Shown here piece after piece: positions 1 through 13,100 of a DNA stretch of 64,000 nucleotides. A model generated the notes under the pieces. That model was not told the DNA's origin. It was given only the letters and a program-made list of their open reading frames with translations, and searched no databases. Source of the stretch: Apostichopus japonicus (lineage: Eukaryota; Echinodermata; Holothuroidea; Aspidochirotida; Stichopodidae); contig NC_092568.1 of the NCBI RefSeq assembly GCF_037975245.1, forward strand, positions 23,915,501 to 23,979,500, given 5' to 3'. The position numbers and the translations under genes were made by a program. How positions within the stretch are numbered: position 1 is the stretch's first letter; each line of letters starts with the position of its first letter.

Positions 1-3000
1 AATCAATCACCAGTGAAAAATGCCAAAACTCCTCACATCAGTTTCATCCCCTTGAGCTATGAATAGAACTTCTCTGCCCAGAAGGAACTCTCCCTGTTGG
101 CAAAATGTCTCCCCTCAACTCATGAAAATGTCAATATATTAACAGGTTCAATTTTGAAATAGTAACAGGTGCTGAATTTCTTCATGCTTTATTGAACTTT
201 GAAAATATGCCCACAAAAAATTAATTTCACTTCCCAGCTAACATTTTTTATTATACATCCCCCAAGGGCTCCCAAAGAGTCGATAAAGACAGGAGTCGGT
301 GGTTGCAACTAATGCCAGACATATGTCGAATTGAATTCCCAAAATAGCCATTCAATTATGCTGCAGATTCTAGAACGGGCTCGGCAAAAAAAAACCTTTA
401 AAAAAAATCACTGCACGGTTTGCTTTGTTAAGAAAGAATCATTATTTTTTTTCAAATGAAACATTATCATGGCTAAGTGACAAATTATTAGTTGAATGAA
501 AAAGACTTATCTACTTTGATCGGATTTGTATTTAATACGGTACCCAGACTGTATTTAATTGGTCTTTTCAAATCATTGTGGATGGGTTAGGTAGAGGTCA
601 CAGAAAGAATACATGAAGATAAAAAGGTCTGGCTGGCTGATAATACCACTCTAAAAGGACAATCTAAGACTTTTGAATATGTTCGCAAAATAGTATGTAA
701 TTGACCTTGTGCGCTAGACAAATGGATATGGCAGCAAGGAAAACATCTTAAACAGAAGGGGAAGAAATTTTTAGTTGAATATACTTTGTAAGCAAGCTGT
801 GACAAACTTGACATATAGTAAAGTAGGTACCAAATAGCTGTCAAATGGTTTGGGATTTTGATGACTACAGCTGGTTTTCTCTTTCTATAGTTGTATGGTC
901 AGTACTTTGTAACTATTTTACCATGTAACTTTAAAGTTCGTTTGCTTGGTCTGTTGTTTATGAAGCTAAAAGAAACGACAGAAGTTTTACATTTTGAATT
1001 AAGGAATGAATCTAAATATATTTTATTGCATCCAATCTGAACTTGCATAATAATATGATGTAGCTATGACACAATATCACACAGTTAGTTCATTTATCAG
1101 TATATATGTAGTCTGTTATGTACGGTGTCTGAGTTTTGCAGTCTGAGTTTTCCTGCTTGTTTCCTCACCAGACGGATCTATGAAAGGAATGGAAATACCA
1201 CTAGTACTGCTGACATACTTGCAACTGTCACAATTCTACTGTGTGACTCACCGTTTAATTTACCATCTCATGATGGGATTTCCAAATCTGATATGAAATA
1301 TCTCAAACTGATAGAACAAATTAAAGCAGATTTACATGGGGTTGTGGATATTTGGTGAATTTTATTTGACTTGAGTAATTTTGGAAAAAATCGCTAGGTC
1401 TTGACCAGCGATCTCCAGGTTTGTTTTTTGCAAATCTCTGTTTATACTGTGAGAGCAGGGATTGGGGGGTTTGGGTGTGTAGGGGTGTGGAAGTCTGTGT
1501 TGGGTACAGTTGTCCTTGCAAACTAAGAATCCAACCCTGAACCCTGCATTTCACAGCTTGGTCAATATTTGTAGGTCTACCATTATAAGCAGAATGCTTT
1601 GAAAGTATTGGTATCGACCAAGAAAATTCATTCCAGGAGATGTCCTTTTTTAAATTTTGTCAATAAGGTTTAGATTTTCTACCACCTCATTTCTTTTAAA
1701 TTAAAAGAAAAGCATTTAGTATGAACTGTCCCATTCCCTTCCAAGTGTCATTCCTGTCCTGCCAGATGTTCGCAAACGAATGCTGAATGTATAGTGATAC
1801 AGTTTATGACAACCAGGATTATCAGTTCTCTGAATTCCCATATGATTACATGGGGGGGGGTTCTCCCTTACAACTCAAGAACCAACAGCTCACCTGGCAG
1901 CAGCTAGTTTTAACTTTCTTCAAGTGTATCTTTATCTCTCTCGAAAAGCTACAGATGACTTAATTTAGAGGTGGATGAGATTCCCTACAGACAACAAGGT
2001 CCTTGAGTGTGACCTCATATACACACCTTGAGTAACACCACAATATTTCTGTTGACATGTTTACAACTAGGAGAAGAGAGAGCAGGCTTAGCTTGATCTG
2101 TTGACCGACAGATCAGGCAAAGACAGCAGAGCAGGGTGATCCCTGGATAGAGCATGGAGCCTGCCAATTAGGTACAGACAGATGTCACAATACTACTAGG
2201 TGGGCTGGGTATCCATGACTGAACTGAAACTGATGTACAGGTCACTTTGACACCAGGGGAACAGAGGGCCAAACAGTCCCACATTTTTCAGAACACTGAT
2301 TATCATGTGGGCATGTTACTGCCATTGAGTATCAGTAAACATTGGTCTGATTCCTATCCCAACCCCCCCCCCCTCTATGGCAAGCCATGTGGGACAAACA
2401 CTGTATAATATATCCGCGTATTAATTGGAATTTATACGCGTATTAATTGGAATATATACGCATATATATTATTAGCCAATCATATGGCTTAAATATATCC
2501 GCCATGTATGGCAAGCCATGTGGGACAAACACCGCATATTATATCCGCGTATTAATTCGAATATATACGCGTATTAATTCGAATATACACGTGTTGTAGC
2601 CTACATGTGTAAAGTTTCGCTATTTGAAGCTATCTCGCGAGCCCGCCAAAACATTTATCGTTGGTATATGTACACAGCAAGAGCGGAAATATTTTTTTCA
2701 TGTATATTCTAATTAATCCGTGCATATATTGGATTTAATCCCCATATGTATTTTTTTTTAATACATGTATATATTCGATATTAATACGTGTATATACTCG
2801 AATTAATACGTGTATATACTCGAATAAATACGTGTATATATTCGAATTAATACGTTTATATATTCGAATTAATACGTGTATATATATTAGAATTAATACG
2901 CGGATATATTTAAGCCATATGATTGGCTAATAATATATACGCGTATATATTCCAATTAATACGCGTATAAATTCCGATTAATACGCGGATATATTATGCC

Positions 3001-4057
3001 GTGTTTGTCCCACATGGCTTGCCATACCCCTCTGCATATCTCATACATGCATGTATCAAGTGTCCTGATTTATTAGCAGTGCCATTGTAATTTTGCACCA
3101 AACAGCATGCTACTTAAAGTCATATTTGAGTGATACAGCTGGTGAAGGGGATGGGGGAAGATAGTCGTTGGCAAAAGGAGGCGGGTATTCTGGAATGGGA
3201 ATGTAAATAACTGATACATAGACATTTTTTCCACTTGGTGATGCCATTACTAACAACAATTGGGCAAATTATCCCACAGTGTTGACCAATTCACATCTGA
3301 GTTGCATACAAGAATCCCTGCATTGGCAGGCTTACATAAATTATTTAAAAGGGTATTCTGGTGAATCTCTTAGTAAAATTGCTGAAAATATTCTGAATCT
3401 GACGGCCAAAACCACATCATCATTGCAATTTTTTTGTGATATTTTGTAAATGCATCTGGCAATAGCAGGATGGATGATGTCATCAGGGCAATTCAGCTGA
3501 AAATGTCTTGTTCTTCTTTAATATTTGTCATTCATTTATCCACAGAGTCTGAATAGAATATTTATATGACAAGGATACATTTTCATAAAATTCTAAATAC
3601 AGAGAACTTTGACAGCTAAGCAAATATTTCAAATGTGATCAGGTTCCCAGGAATAAATATATAAAAAGATTATAATAGTCTAAATAAAGCTTTTGAAGAT
3701 CATTTCCACAGATGACATCACAGACTCCCTACTGTGTGATACAACATCCTGGAGTAGTTGGAGGTTTAGCCAGTCAAACTATGTTGCATTCAATCAACCA
3801 TATCTCCAGTTATGGGCAAGATATTGAGATGGGTTTTGAACTAGCAGTATGGAATATTTTATCTCCTCACTTTTCACTTTTCACTCTTCTCTCCACAATA
3901 TATATGTTTCACATTATTTGCTACCTGAAAATCCCATTAAGGGGATGGACACTTTATTAACTTGGCAAAATGCCTGTCAGACAATGGGTAAACTTTACAG
4001 GGCCGCTAAAATACCCAAAGTGCCTCCTTTTATAACAGAAAACAAAACTGAACTTAC
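1..4057. other. Intron or unexplained DNA after GALNT exon 4
   Basis: Reading on the minus strand I looked for the next GALNT exon (REGL, DSHCE, WGGEN motifs) and did not find it. The stretch is AT-rich and holds the foldback element at 2378-3024. Short open frames at 587-844, 1125-1358 and 1321-1554 lack splice or family support. A donor-like CAG/GTGAGC on the minus strand near 1896 has no open exon in the required phase in front of it. Nothing else is seen. Confidence 0.6.
2378..3024. mobile_element. Foldback MITE with long inverted ends and TA target duplication
   Basis: The left end TGGCAAGCCATGTGGGACAA is matched in reverse complement by the right end TTGTCCCACATGGCTTGCCA, and the inverted arms run for more than 100 bases each. 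Both ends are flanked by TA (2376-2377 and 3025-3026), the target duplication of Tc1/mariner-type elements. The interior is made of many copies of a roughly 20-base subrepeat resembling CGCGTATTAATTCGAATATA in both orientations. The left terminus occurs again at about 2508-2560, so that end was duplicated. There is no coding capacity. Non-autonomous Tc1/mariner-like or other foldback element. Confidence 0.82.
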
Positions 4058-4125
4058 GATCATCGCTGCAGTCATCAACCAGTATTATTTCCTGTATCAG
4101 TTCAGGAGGGCTACGACTCAGTACA
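4058..4125 (-). CDS. GALNT2: GALNT exon 4: EIILVDD nucleotide-sugar binding strand
   Basis: The exon is 68 nt, with a CTTTCAG acceptor and a GTAAGT donor. It completes the Ser codon split from exon 3 and reads [19 protein letters not shown] then CSDD. In the family this segment ends in the Asp-rich turn that contacts UDP. It ends with one base (C), which fits the usual Pro codon that starts the next exon in relatives. No exon continuing the domain (expected motif REGLIRSR, then FLDSHCE) was found between 1 and 4057, so it probably lies outside the window. Confidence 0.94.
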
Positions 4126-7100
4126 CTGAAAGGCAAAAAAGTATATTGACATGAAACCTGTTTACCATGGTCTGGACTATACATGGCACATTAAACCTGT
4201 TTACCATGGTCTGGACTCAGACATGACACATTAAACCTGTTAACCATGGTCTGGACTATACATGGCACATTAAACCTGTCAACCATGGTCTGGACTATAC
4301 ATGGCACATTAAACCTGTTTACCATGGTCTGGACTCAGACATGACACATTAAACCTGTTAACCATGGTCTGGACTATACATGGCACATTAAACCTGTCAA
4401 CCATGGTCTGGACTATATATGGCACATTAAACCTGTTAACCATGGTCTGGACTATACATGGCACATTAAACCTGTTTTATACCATGGTCTGGACTATACA
4501 TGGCACATTTAACCTGTTTACCATGGTCTGGACTATATATGGCACATTAAACCTGTTTACCATGGTCTGGACTATACATGGCACATTAAACCTGTTTACC
4601 ATGGTCTGGACTATACATGGCACATTAAACCTGTTTACCATGGTCTGGACTATCCATGACACATTAAACCTGTTTACGATGGTCTGGACTATACAGTACA
4701 TGGCACTTTAAACCTGTTAACCATGGTCTGGACTATACATGGCACATTAAACCTGTTTACCATGGTCTGGACTATACATGGCACATTAAACCTGTTTACC
4801 ATGGTCTGGACTATATATGGCACATTAAACCTGTTTACCATGGTCTGGACTATACATGGCACATTAAACCTGTTTACCATGGTCTGGACTATACATGGCA
4901 CACTCATTACCTCTAATATGAGAAACGAAAACGAAAGGGTAAATAAGACAAAATACGACAAAGTGTAAACGTATAAAAAGTTACAGGAAAAGGAAAGACA
5001 CAACAACAATAAAATTTCTGTGACATTCAAGCTAATGAAGCCCTCATACTTGCAACTTCTGTGTCTGCACATTAAAGCTGTACAAGTTTGTAAGGGATCA
5101 GAATCATGCAGCTTCATACAACATTGTGGATTAATAAGATATAGAAAACCTTGCATCTATAAATTTGTAAATATCTATGATTAATGACACTTAAACTTAT
5201 TGGTCTTAATGATAGAACTGCTGTGGAGGTAATTTATTATACAAAAAGTTTCTTTACCAACAGATGCAATAAATATTACTCTCCGAATATCAGCTTACAT
5301 CCATAAAAAGAAAATTCCATAAGTAGACAGATCAATTTTATTTTTGAATTTTATCATCTGCAAGGAAGCGTATACTGTACTTATGTGTTGTTTATATTTT
5401 CCTTCCATGTTCCTCGAATCAATCATCGGGAAACAATTCATCTGGTAATTCGCATTGCAAAACAAGCAAATTGCTATATATACAAGTGCAAAGATGCATA
5501 GCAATTTTTGATTGCAGAAACCATAGTATTTCTATATTTTGTAAGAGACCAAGTTCAGAGCCATCAAATCTGCTACACAAAAATTTCAACAGTAAGTTAT
5601 TCCTTGATTATAAAAGGACATACTTCTCACTACTCAGCAGAGTATTGGGAGTTTTATTTTCCCATTTTCATTCCATCCCATTGTGTAGTGTGTGGTCATA
5701 TATGTATATCTATCCATCTGAAACCATTCAGTCTATCTCAAGAGGCCATTACAGAGGAGACAGAGGCCCCAACATCACATTCAAACAGCCACTTCCCATA
5801 AATTAACTCTTCCTAAAGGGTATAAATGATTGATGATGAATGAGAGACAAGCAGAGGCAAGCCAGCCTGCCAAAGAGAGTATGCATCCATAAATTATGTA
5901 TGGATATCTGCACCATTTCTACAGAAATCACAGAAGTGATGGAAAAAAGACAGAAATTGTTGTCAATTCCCATAACATCCATACATGCACGCAATCATAC
6001 CTCATTTATTTCCCAGATTATCAAATACTTTAGCAAAAGTGGGGAAAAGGCATTGACGATGCAATGTCTTACATTAGCATTTCTATAATGTTAGTATCAA
6101 GTATGAGTATATCCTGGTATTTGTAAACTGGGTAATTTTGACAGAACAGTTGGGAAATTTATCTCTTCTCTAATTTCTTGCTGAAAAGATTCATTACAAA
6201 AGAGACATTTTTTCAAGAAAAAACCACACTCAGATAAAGTTGTGGTTTAAAAGACTAGCCATTACAAAACAGTCTCTCAACTAATTTTTAAAAAACGTGG
6301 TAATTTCTTGAATTCTAGGGATAAATTGCACCTTAAGTATGTACCTATGTTTATCAATATTTCCTTACATCTTGGGGATGAAGATGATGGACATGGGGTC
6401 CTAAAATGCAAAAATTCAAATGAAGTATAACTTGCAAATAGTTTGAATTTCCAAGTTTTTCAATTTCTTTAAATTCTTGATCGATCTTATCAACCGAATG
6501 AATGATTGAATAAATGACATAATGAATGAATGACAGAATGAATGGATAGAATGAATGACAGAATGAATGGTTGAAAATTAACTCTTTGATACCATCAATT
6601 ATAAGAATGTGAGTTAAGGTAGAGTACCAAATACCAGGAACATAACAAATACATCCTCCACCTCTCCCCTCTCATAAAGCCATCCCATCTCCTTCCTACC
6701 CCTTCGTAACCCCTCCCAACCCTTCTCCACTCCTTTCCCAACCATTCTCCCTTCCCACACAACCCCCTCCCATCTCTCCTCATCCCCTTCCCCACCCATG
6801 CCCATTCCCCTCCCCAAAAAGGATCCAGCACACATCCTCATGACAATCAATATATAAGATGATGATTGTAGGTTCCAGTATCCAAAAAGTGCTCCCACTG
6901 AGGTTATGACCCACATTATATTATTAAGTGGTTTTACATAACATAAGTTTATAATTCCATGCCTGAGTAAGGAGAAATTCTCTAACGGTGACATTTATAC
7001 ACATCCAGTGTAAAGGGTTTGATAATCGCCTATAGGTGTGATTGTTGCATGTCTCCCTGGGCAAATATTGGGAACATAGCGAGTTTACTTTTAAGTGATC

Positions 7101-10100
7101 ACTAAGCATTCAACGATAGGACCAAAGGTACAATCATTCTCAGATACTCAGAGAGATGTTGAGCATGTTTTGTTTGGATTGCAATAATCACACCTAAGTT
7201 AAGGCACAAACAAAAGGTCTGCAAACAACTACATTAGGTTAAACACACTTTTTGTACTGGATTAAACGCTTCATCACTCTCAAGATTTAGACAAGAGACA
7301 AGGCATCTGAAAACATCAAACAGGTTATCACTCACTAATTCCGTAGTAACCAAATAGAGGTGACCACATATATAGATCTCTAAATAGATCGATTCGTAGC
7401 ATACACAATAAACTGTGATTATTGCATGCCAAGGTCAGACCAAACAGCTATAATAACTTCCTAGTCAGAATGACTCAAAAAGTATCTACAGACAAACCCA
7501 TAATGCAAAACACAGCAATGGCATTAGTACATATGTATGTTTTTGTATAACAGACCATGGGCATTTCCCATGATAGTTAGCAGTTTGTTCTTAAATGTAA
7601 AACAGAATAATGAGGTTTTATCCTCAAAAAGCATAAAGCCATAGCCACCTTCTGTTGAAAACGCACAAATGCACATCTCTTACCATGCTGTGAATGTTTT
7701 CTTGTTTTTCTACATGATTGCTATAACATTCAATTTCTTATCCTTAACTAAAACAGATTTAGGACGACAGTAAGAGGATTAAATGTTAATCTGATTGATT
7801 TCTTGAAATGTCAAGGTAACGGATACCTGGAGAATGACTTTTAAAGCGAGATGTAGGTTTGATAGTTCCAATGACAAAGCAGTTTTCTGTCACTCATTCT
7901 GTCCACTTTTCGTAAGATCTAACATAATAAACAACCGTGTCCCCTGAAATTTTACCTCAAAGGTTTTATTGTCAGACAATAAAAAGCACATCGTAGATTT
8001 CCTCATTTTTTTCAAACAATTTAGTAAAATAGTCTGACCTTCTTCATTTCTATAATTTCCTTGGGAAACTTTTTTTCATTGAAACATAAAAATGTATTTA
8101 TTTTAACAAATGTTAATATTTTATGTATGTAACTGTCTGTTAACATGTTGTTGTGATTCTTGGCAATATCAAAGCAAACCCTACAAGATGCTTTAAAGTA
8201 TGAGTCTGGTTGTTGTTTTTCAAATATAATATCAGCTTTGAGGCAAATGCATCCATAGATAATATGTTAAAAGCAGATTAAAGACTAAGGTGTCATACAC
8301 ACACACACACATTAACACACACATGCCATCACCAACACATCTAGTCCTTTCGACTTTGGCAAATTAAAGCAAGACACTGCTCAAATGTAACGCTAGCAAT
8401 GAAACACAATCTGTGGTATTTTCCTCTACATACGAAATAGCACCCCGTTCTCACTCCATAATCCCCTCCCCCTCCTCCCCCCCCAAAGAAAAGGCTTGAA
8501 GTTCTTTATTTTCCTTAAAGTAAAATGCAAAACGTAAAAATATGGATAACTTCAGAATGAGATTCCTTTTATAAAAACATACATAGCAATTTCAATCGCA
8601 CAATTCCTAGTGATTTGATTTGTGCTTATTGCCTAATTGACCTTATCTGATAGAGGAGGCAGGAACTCTTCAACACTGAGTTCATGGCCACTAGAAGTAT
8701 CCTACCAATGGGATAAGCAAAACTATATTTATCTTTTAACTCAGCAACATTTCTGTAAGTTTCAGCTACAAATCTGTAATCTCAGTTTAGCTCTTCACTT
8801 TATTATGTATCTATGCAAGATGCTACATATCTACATACCCTGATGATGAGTACCAGCTTAGTAACATTCATAAGGAACGCCACACAGATGTCTTGCTTAA
8901 ATCTGGTGTATGTATCACACATCATTTTTTAGTAAAGATGTGCAAGCAGTGAACATAAAATAATTGCTCACCTGACAACTGTTCGTAATAAAGTAGACCT
9001 GGCTTCATTGTGGAACGTAATTATAACTGAGGTGACAGGTAACCTGGATACATCATAACGTTTTGCGTGACACCTGGAAGTGAGAGAGATGATATAACGT
9101 GGCATGAATAGAGTGATAAATATTCATCATGGACATGAATATTCATCATGTATTGTAGCAAGTACATAAGTTCTATAAATGCTGTCTCCTAGTAGTTCAT
9201 TCATGGAGAAATAAATGATGCATACATACTTGATATATTAATGCAGGGCTCCTTTGTAACAGTGGTTTTAGTGGTTTGAGGTGATGAACTTTCTTGTTAG
9301 ACAAGTGAGACAACTTAACACATAATATGCAGTAGTTAATAGGTCTCTCTTGTCATGGTGGCAGTAAGGGTGAAATGGTTGTGAGGAGGCAGGTAAGTCA
9401 TGTATTTCTTGTCAGACAAGTGAGACAACTTAAAGGGTGTGAAGAAACGTCTCATGCCGGTAATCTGACCTAGTTTCGAATGAGGTGTAACAGAAGTGTT
9501 AGACACCACCATCGATCCCAGAAAATACGCACACGGCTTGCTACCTTTGGTAATTAGACACTAGTGAACAGTCAGTACATACAGCTGCGGTCAATACACA
9601 CAGCACAGTGTACAAACGATACAGCGATGGACATCTCAGGTCCAGCTAATGATAACAAGGTATCACATTTTGTTACTGTTTACTGTTCGTAGGGACAAGC
9701 AGAAAACTTCACTTGCAAGCAACGGAAGTTAACTTTTCAGAGCGCGGCACGCGGTTTGGGGCAAGTCTTCAACGCCTTTAACACATGATATCCAGTAGTT
9801 AACAGGTCTCTCTTGGTCATGGTGGCAGTAAGGGCACTATGGTTGTGAGGAGGCAGGTGAGCGATGTATATTTTTCTGTCCCACCTCTCTCCACCTCTCT
9901 CTCTCTTTCATTTGGATAAAAAGGACTCTGTCAAACCTTTGTGGTACAAATAAGATTTGTTGGACAAATCCGCAATTCCACATATTGGCCAACAGACAAT
10001 GGTGAAAAGCAAAGTTTGTTGTTGAATCAAGCCTACAATATTATGAGTGGTTGGTTGTAGTGTCATGATTTCAATAGGAAGTAGGTTAATCCTTTGGACA

Positions 10101-13100
10101 TGAGCACAAAATGGAAGAGGTGTTTGAACTATTACAGCTTAGGAATGATGCAGACATTTGCCATCGGAAATAAGAAATCAAAGCATAATTACCCTACTTA
10201 ATTTACACAAACTTAAAGAAAAGAAAATAATATAGACATTGGATAAGTTCTAAACCATTACAAACTCAGCTTATGTATTTTTAACATGAACATGCCATGA
10301 TTATAGTTTTATGGCCCGTTTCTCTGGGACACTTCCCATGTGGAATATAGATATAGCTGTAAATCACAGGAAATCTTTGGAGAAGTTTGAAATATTCTAC
10401 AGTGTTAATCACCAGCTCCCGACTCTTATGAAAAACAGATTGATGACTTTATGACTGTACTGAACATTTGTTAAACAAACAAACCAACAGAAAGCTAAAA
10501 TTGAGTTCTCAACATTCAAAGTTCAATTTTTTTATATAATAATGTCAAGATATGAAGGGTAATATAGTAACCATTCACTTCTTATGCTGACTGATAACAC
10601 TGGTATAGATTGTTCGTCATAGGATGTAACATGATGCATTATTGGGCTTCGTAACCACTTTACAGTATTAATAAGAGTTCAATTGCACATTTGATAAGAA
10701 GTAGGACATCTGATGTAACCTTATTGTGTTTTCACAATCCTGGCAAATAACAAGTACCTAGTTATCATATAAATTTTACAGTAATAATGTATTAATAACT
10801 ACTGTACATGATAACAGTATTAGGTTTCTGCTGTTGATGGTACCAATACAGCTGTGGCATATTGCAGAAAATTTCTCTCAATTTTTTTACCATTACCGTA
10901 GTACCGTACCTGCCATGTTTATGACAGAAAAACGAACTCAGATTTACATAAAGCCTAATAGATCTTTTTTGTATGGTATAGAAGCAAACCAGGGGTAAAG
11001 TGTACACTTTAAGTTGAGATGGAGCTAATGAATTATATCACCTATTTTGGGGCGTCTTACCTTCCAAATGCAAACACAGGCTAAAACACAAATGCCCACT
11101 TTTAGCAAGAACAAATATTTTTTCATTATCCTAGGCGAATGCAATTGTCTTTTGCTGTACAGATTCGAACACAAACTCTCCCTCTCCACCCTTCCTGCCT
11201 GGACCCTGCTAAGTCTCCCATCTTGCAGTCCTGTTCCCTCTTCCTCCCCACCCATCAACTTCCCCATACCCATTTCTCCTCCTTTGAAATTAACCCTCTT
11301 TGACATTAGTAGTTTCACTGGGAATGTAAATTGTTGCTATCAATCTGATATTATCTCTACAAACACAGTCAAGATCAGATCAGACTATTAATAACACATT
11401 TCATTCCTATCCATACAGATAGAACCAGGAGATATGTCTGGTCCAGTGGTAGAGCTTTCCTGTCAAGCACAGTCTTTATTTATTCAAGGCCAGCAAAGGC
11501 AATGAACCTGTCCACCTTATCCAAACATTTCATACAGTTTGGGGAAAGATGGATTGGGATTCATACCTTTCCTGCATGACATTAGTATACTTGAAAGGTA
11601 ACAACCCTGGAAAAAATGCCAATGGTGAACTTACAACTAGGGCTTGCAAGTTTATTGGAAGCCTATTGAAGGTTACTAGAACAAAAGAAGTGTGAACTTC
11701 GTTGCTTGAGTGCTATTGTGTGTCCCATTGTGTGAGGTACAAAAGAAGTGCAGCTATACTGTTAGTTTTAACTATTAGACCATGATGATACCATACCAAA
11801 ACCTATATAACGAACCCCCCTTGCAGGTTCGCATCTCATTGGGACGTCAATTATATTAGATTTAAAAGTATCCATGAATAAAAATTTGTTATTTTACCCA
11901 TGAAATGTCTTTAGCTAAGAAATCAGCCAATTTGGTAGAGAGGACGGTAAATAACATTAGTTTGAAAGTTATCACTTAGGTCACTGATAAACATTGGCAT
12001 TCAGTGAATAAGCCATTTGTCTCTTTTGACAAATATAAAAAAAAAAACCTATCCCCCTTCTCCATCACCCCCCCCCCAAAAAAAATCCACCCATTCTATA
12101 TAATTATAAATGATTTCTGAGTCATATCCTTTTCCAACAAACAGACATATTTCAAAATGATTCCGAGTAAATTATTCAATGAATGAACACAAGCCAAGAA
12201 ACAGCAGACCCCCTTACAGTAACAAAGCATAAGTAAAACAAACCGAACTCTATTAAGATACCTTTACAACCTGGCCTTACAATTTAGGAATGTAGAAACT
12301 AATCACCGACCTTACTTGCTACAGATTGCATCCAGTTGGGGATCATATTTTTCATTCAATATTTAATACCTAAATTCAATTCACCTGGGTGATCCAACAC
12401 GACACCATTTTTGTTACCTCATCAATCACCAGAATTTTGTATCATATCGCATGCACGTCTGATGCCGACAGTTACTATGTACGGTAATTAGGTTGGCTAA
12501 TTACATACCTTGGAGCTACCCTATGATTAAAACGTATCTTACACTGTATTAGGTCTGAAGTGACTCAAAAACTGTGGTCGAAATGCCAGCCACTTCTTTT
12601 AGGGTCATGACAAGTCAGTGAATGGGACTGAGTAGTCATATTGCTGGGAAGGGATAGAGGCTCTTGCATGTCCTCAATAATGTTGCAAATAGATAGATGG
12701 CAGTGGCGGAGCTAGGGGTATTGGTCAGGGGGGTTGAGAATGGTCTGTAGGGGCGCTTTCGACACTATCTAAGCGGGGGGCCCACCACAGGTTGGCGGAG
12801 CGTACAGAAATTTTCTGAGTATAGGTACTCCCTAGATCGCCGGAAATTACCCGTTCCAGGCCTTGCTAATTTGCAGATAAACGAAGAATAAATAGGTGTC
12901 ATCGCCAACGAAATGTGACAAATGTCAAGAGGTAGATGAGAGCGCAATAAAAAAGTCAATAATCGCTAATAATTAAAAAGTGGTAAAAAGCTGAAGAAGG
13001 CGCCAGCAGTCCATGTGAGTCCGCCAGGGGGAGCATCCGCCCCCCCCCCCCGACTGTTTGGATGCTCCGATACTGATAGATGGCACATTGCACACCATAC

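Larger units (their letters stand above)
4126..8971 (-). other. GALNT2: GALNT intron 3
   Basis: The intron between the exons at 8972 and 4125 on the minus strand. It contains the 39-bp minisatellite at 4155-4903, a GAAT tetranucleotide tract at 6496-6572, a pyrimidine-rich stretch at about 6655-6820 and a short AC run near 8296-8310. The 126-codon frame at 6614-6994 on the minus strand is a product of the purine-rich complement of the pyrimidine tract, not a gene. No other exon is recognised. Confidence 0.8.

Noticed and set aside
1895-1955. Minus-strand exon with donor CAG/GTGAGC as the next GALNT exon
   Set aside because: The phase required by exon 4 runs into a stop after a few codons and no GALNT motif is present.
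4155-4903. CRISPR-like regular repeats
   Set aside because: Head-to-tail units without unique spacers in a eukaryotic intron: a minisatellite.
4364-5156. Open frames with a repeated 13-residue motif on both strands
   Set aside because: They are a by-product of the 39-bp minisatellite, which is divisible by three. No splice or domain support.
6595-6994. Gly/Arg-rich minus-strand frames
   Set aside because: Translation of a low-complexity purine tract.
11047-11391. 114-codon plus-strand frame
   Set aside because: Partly pyrimidine-rich DNA; no domain, splice or family signal, and an overlapping frame of similar size on the other strand.
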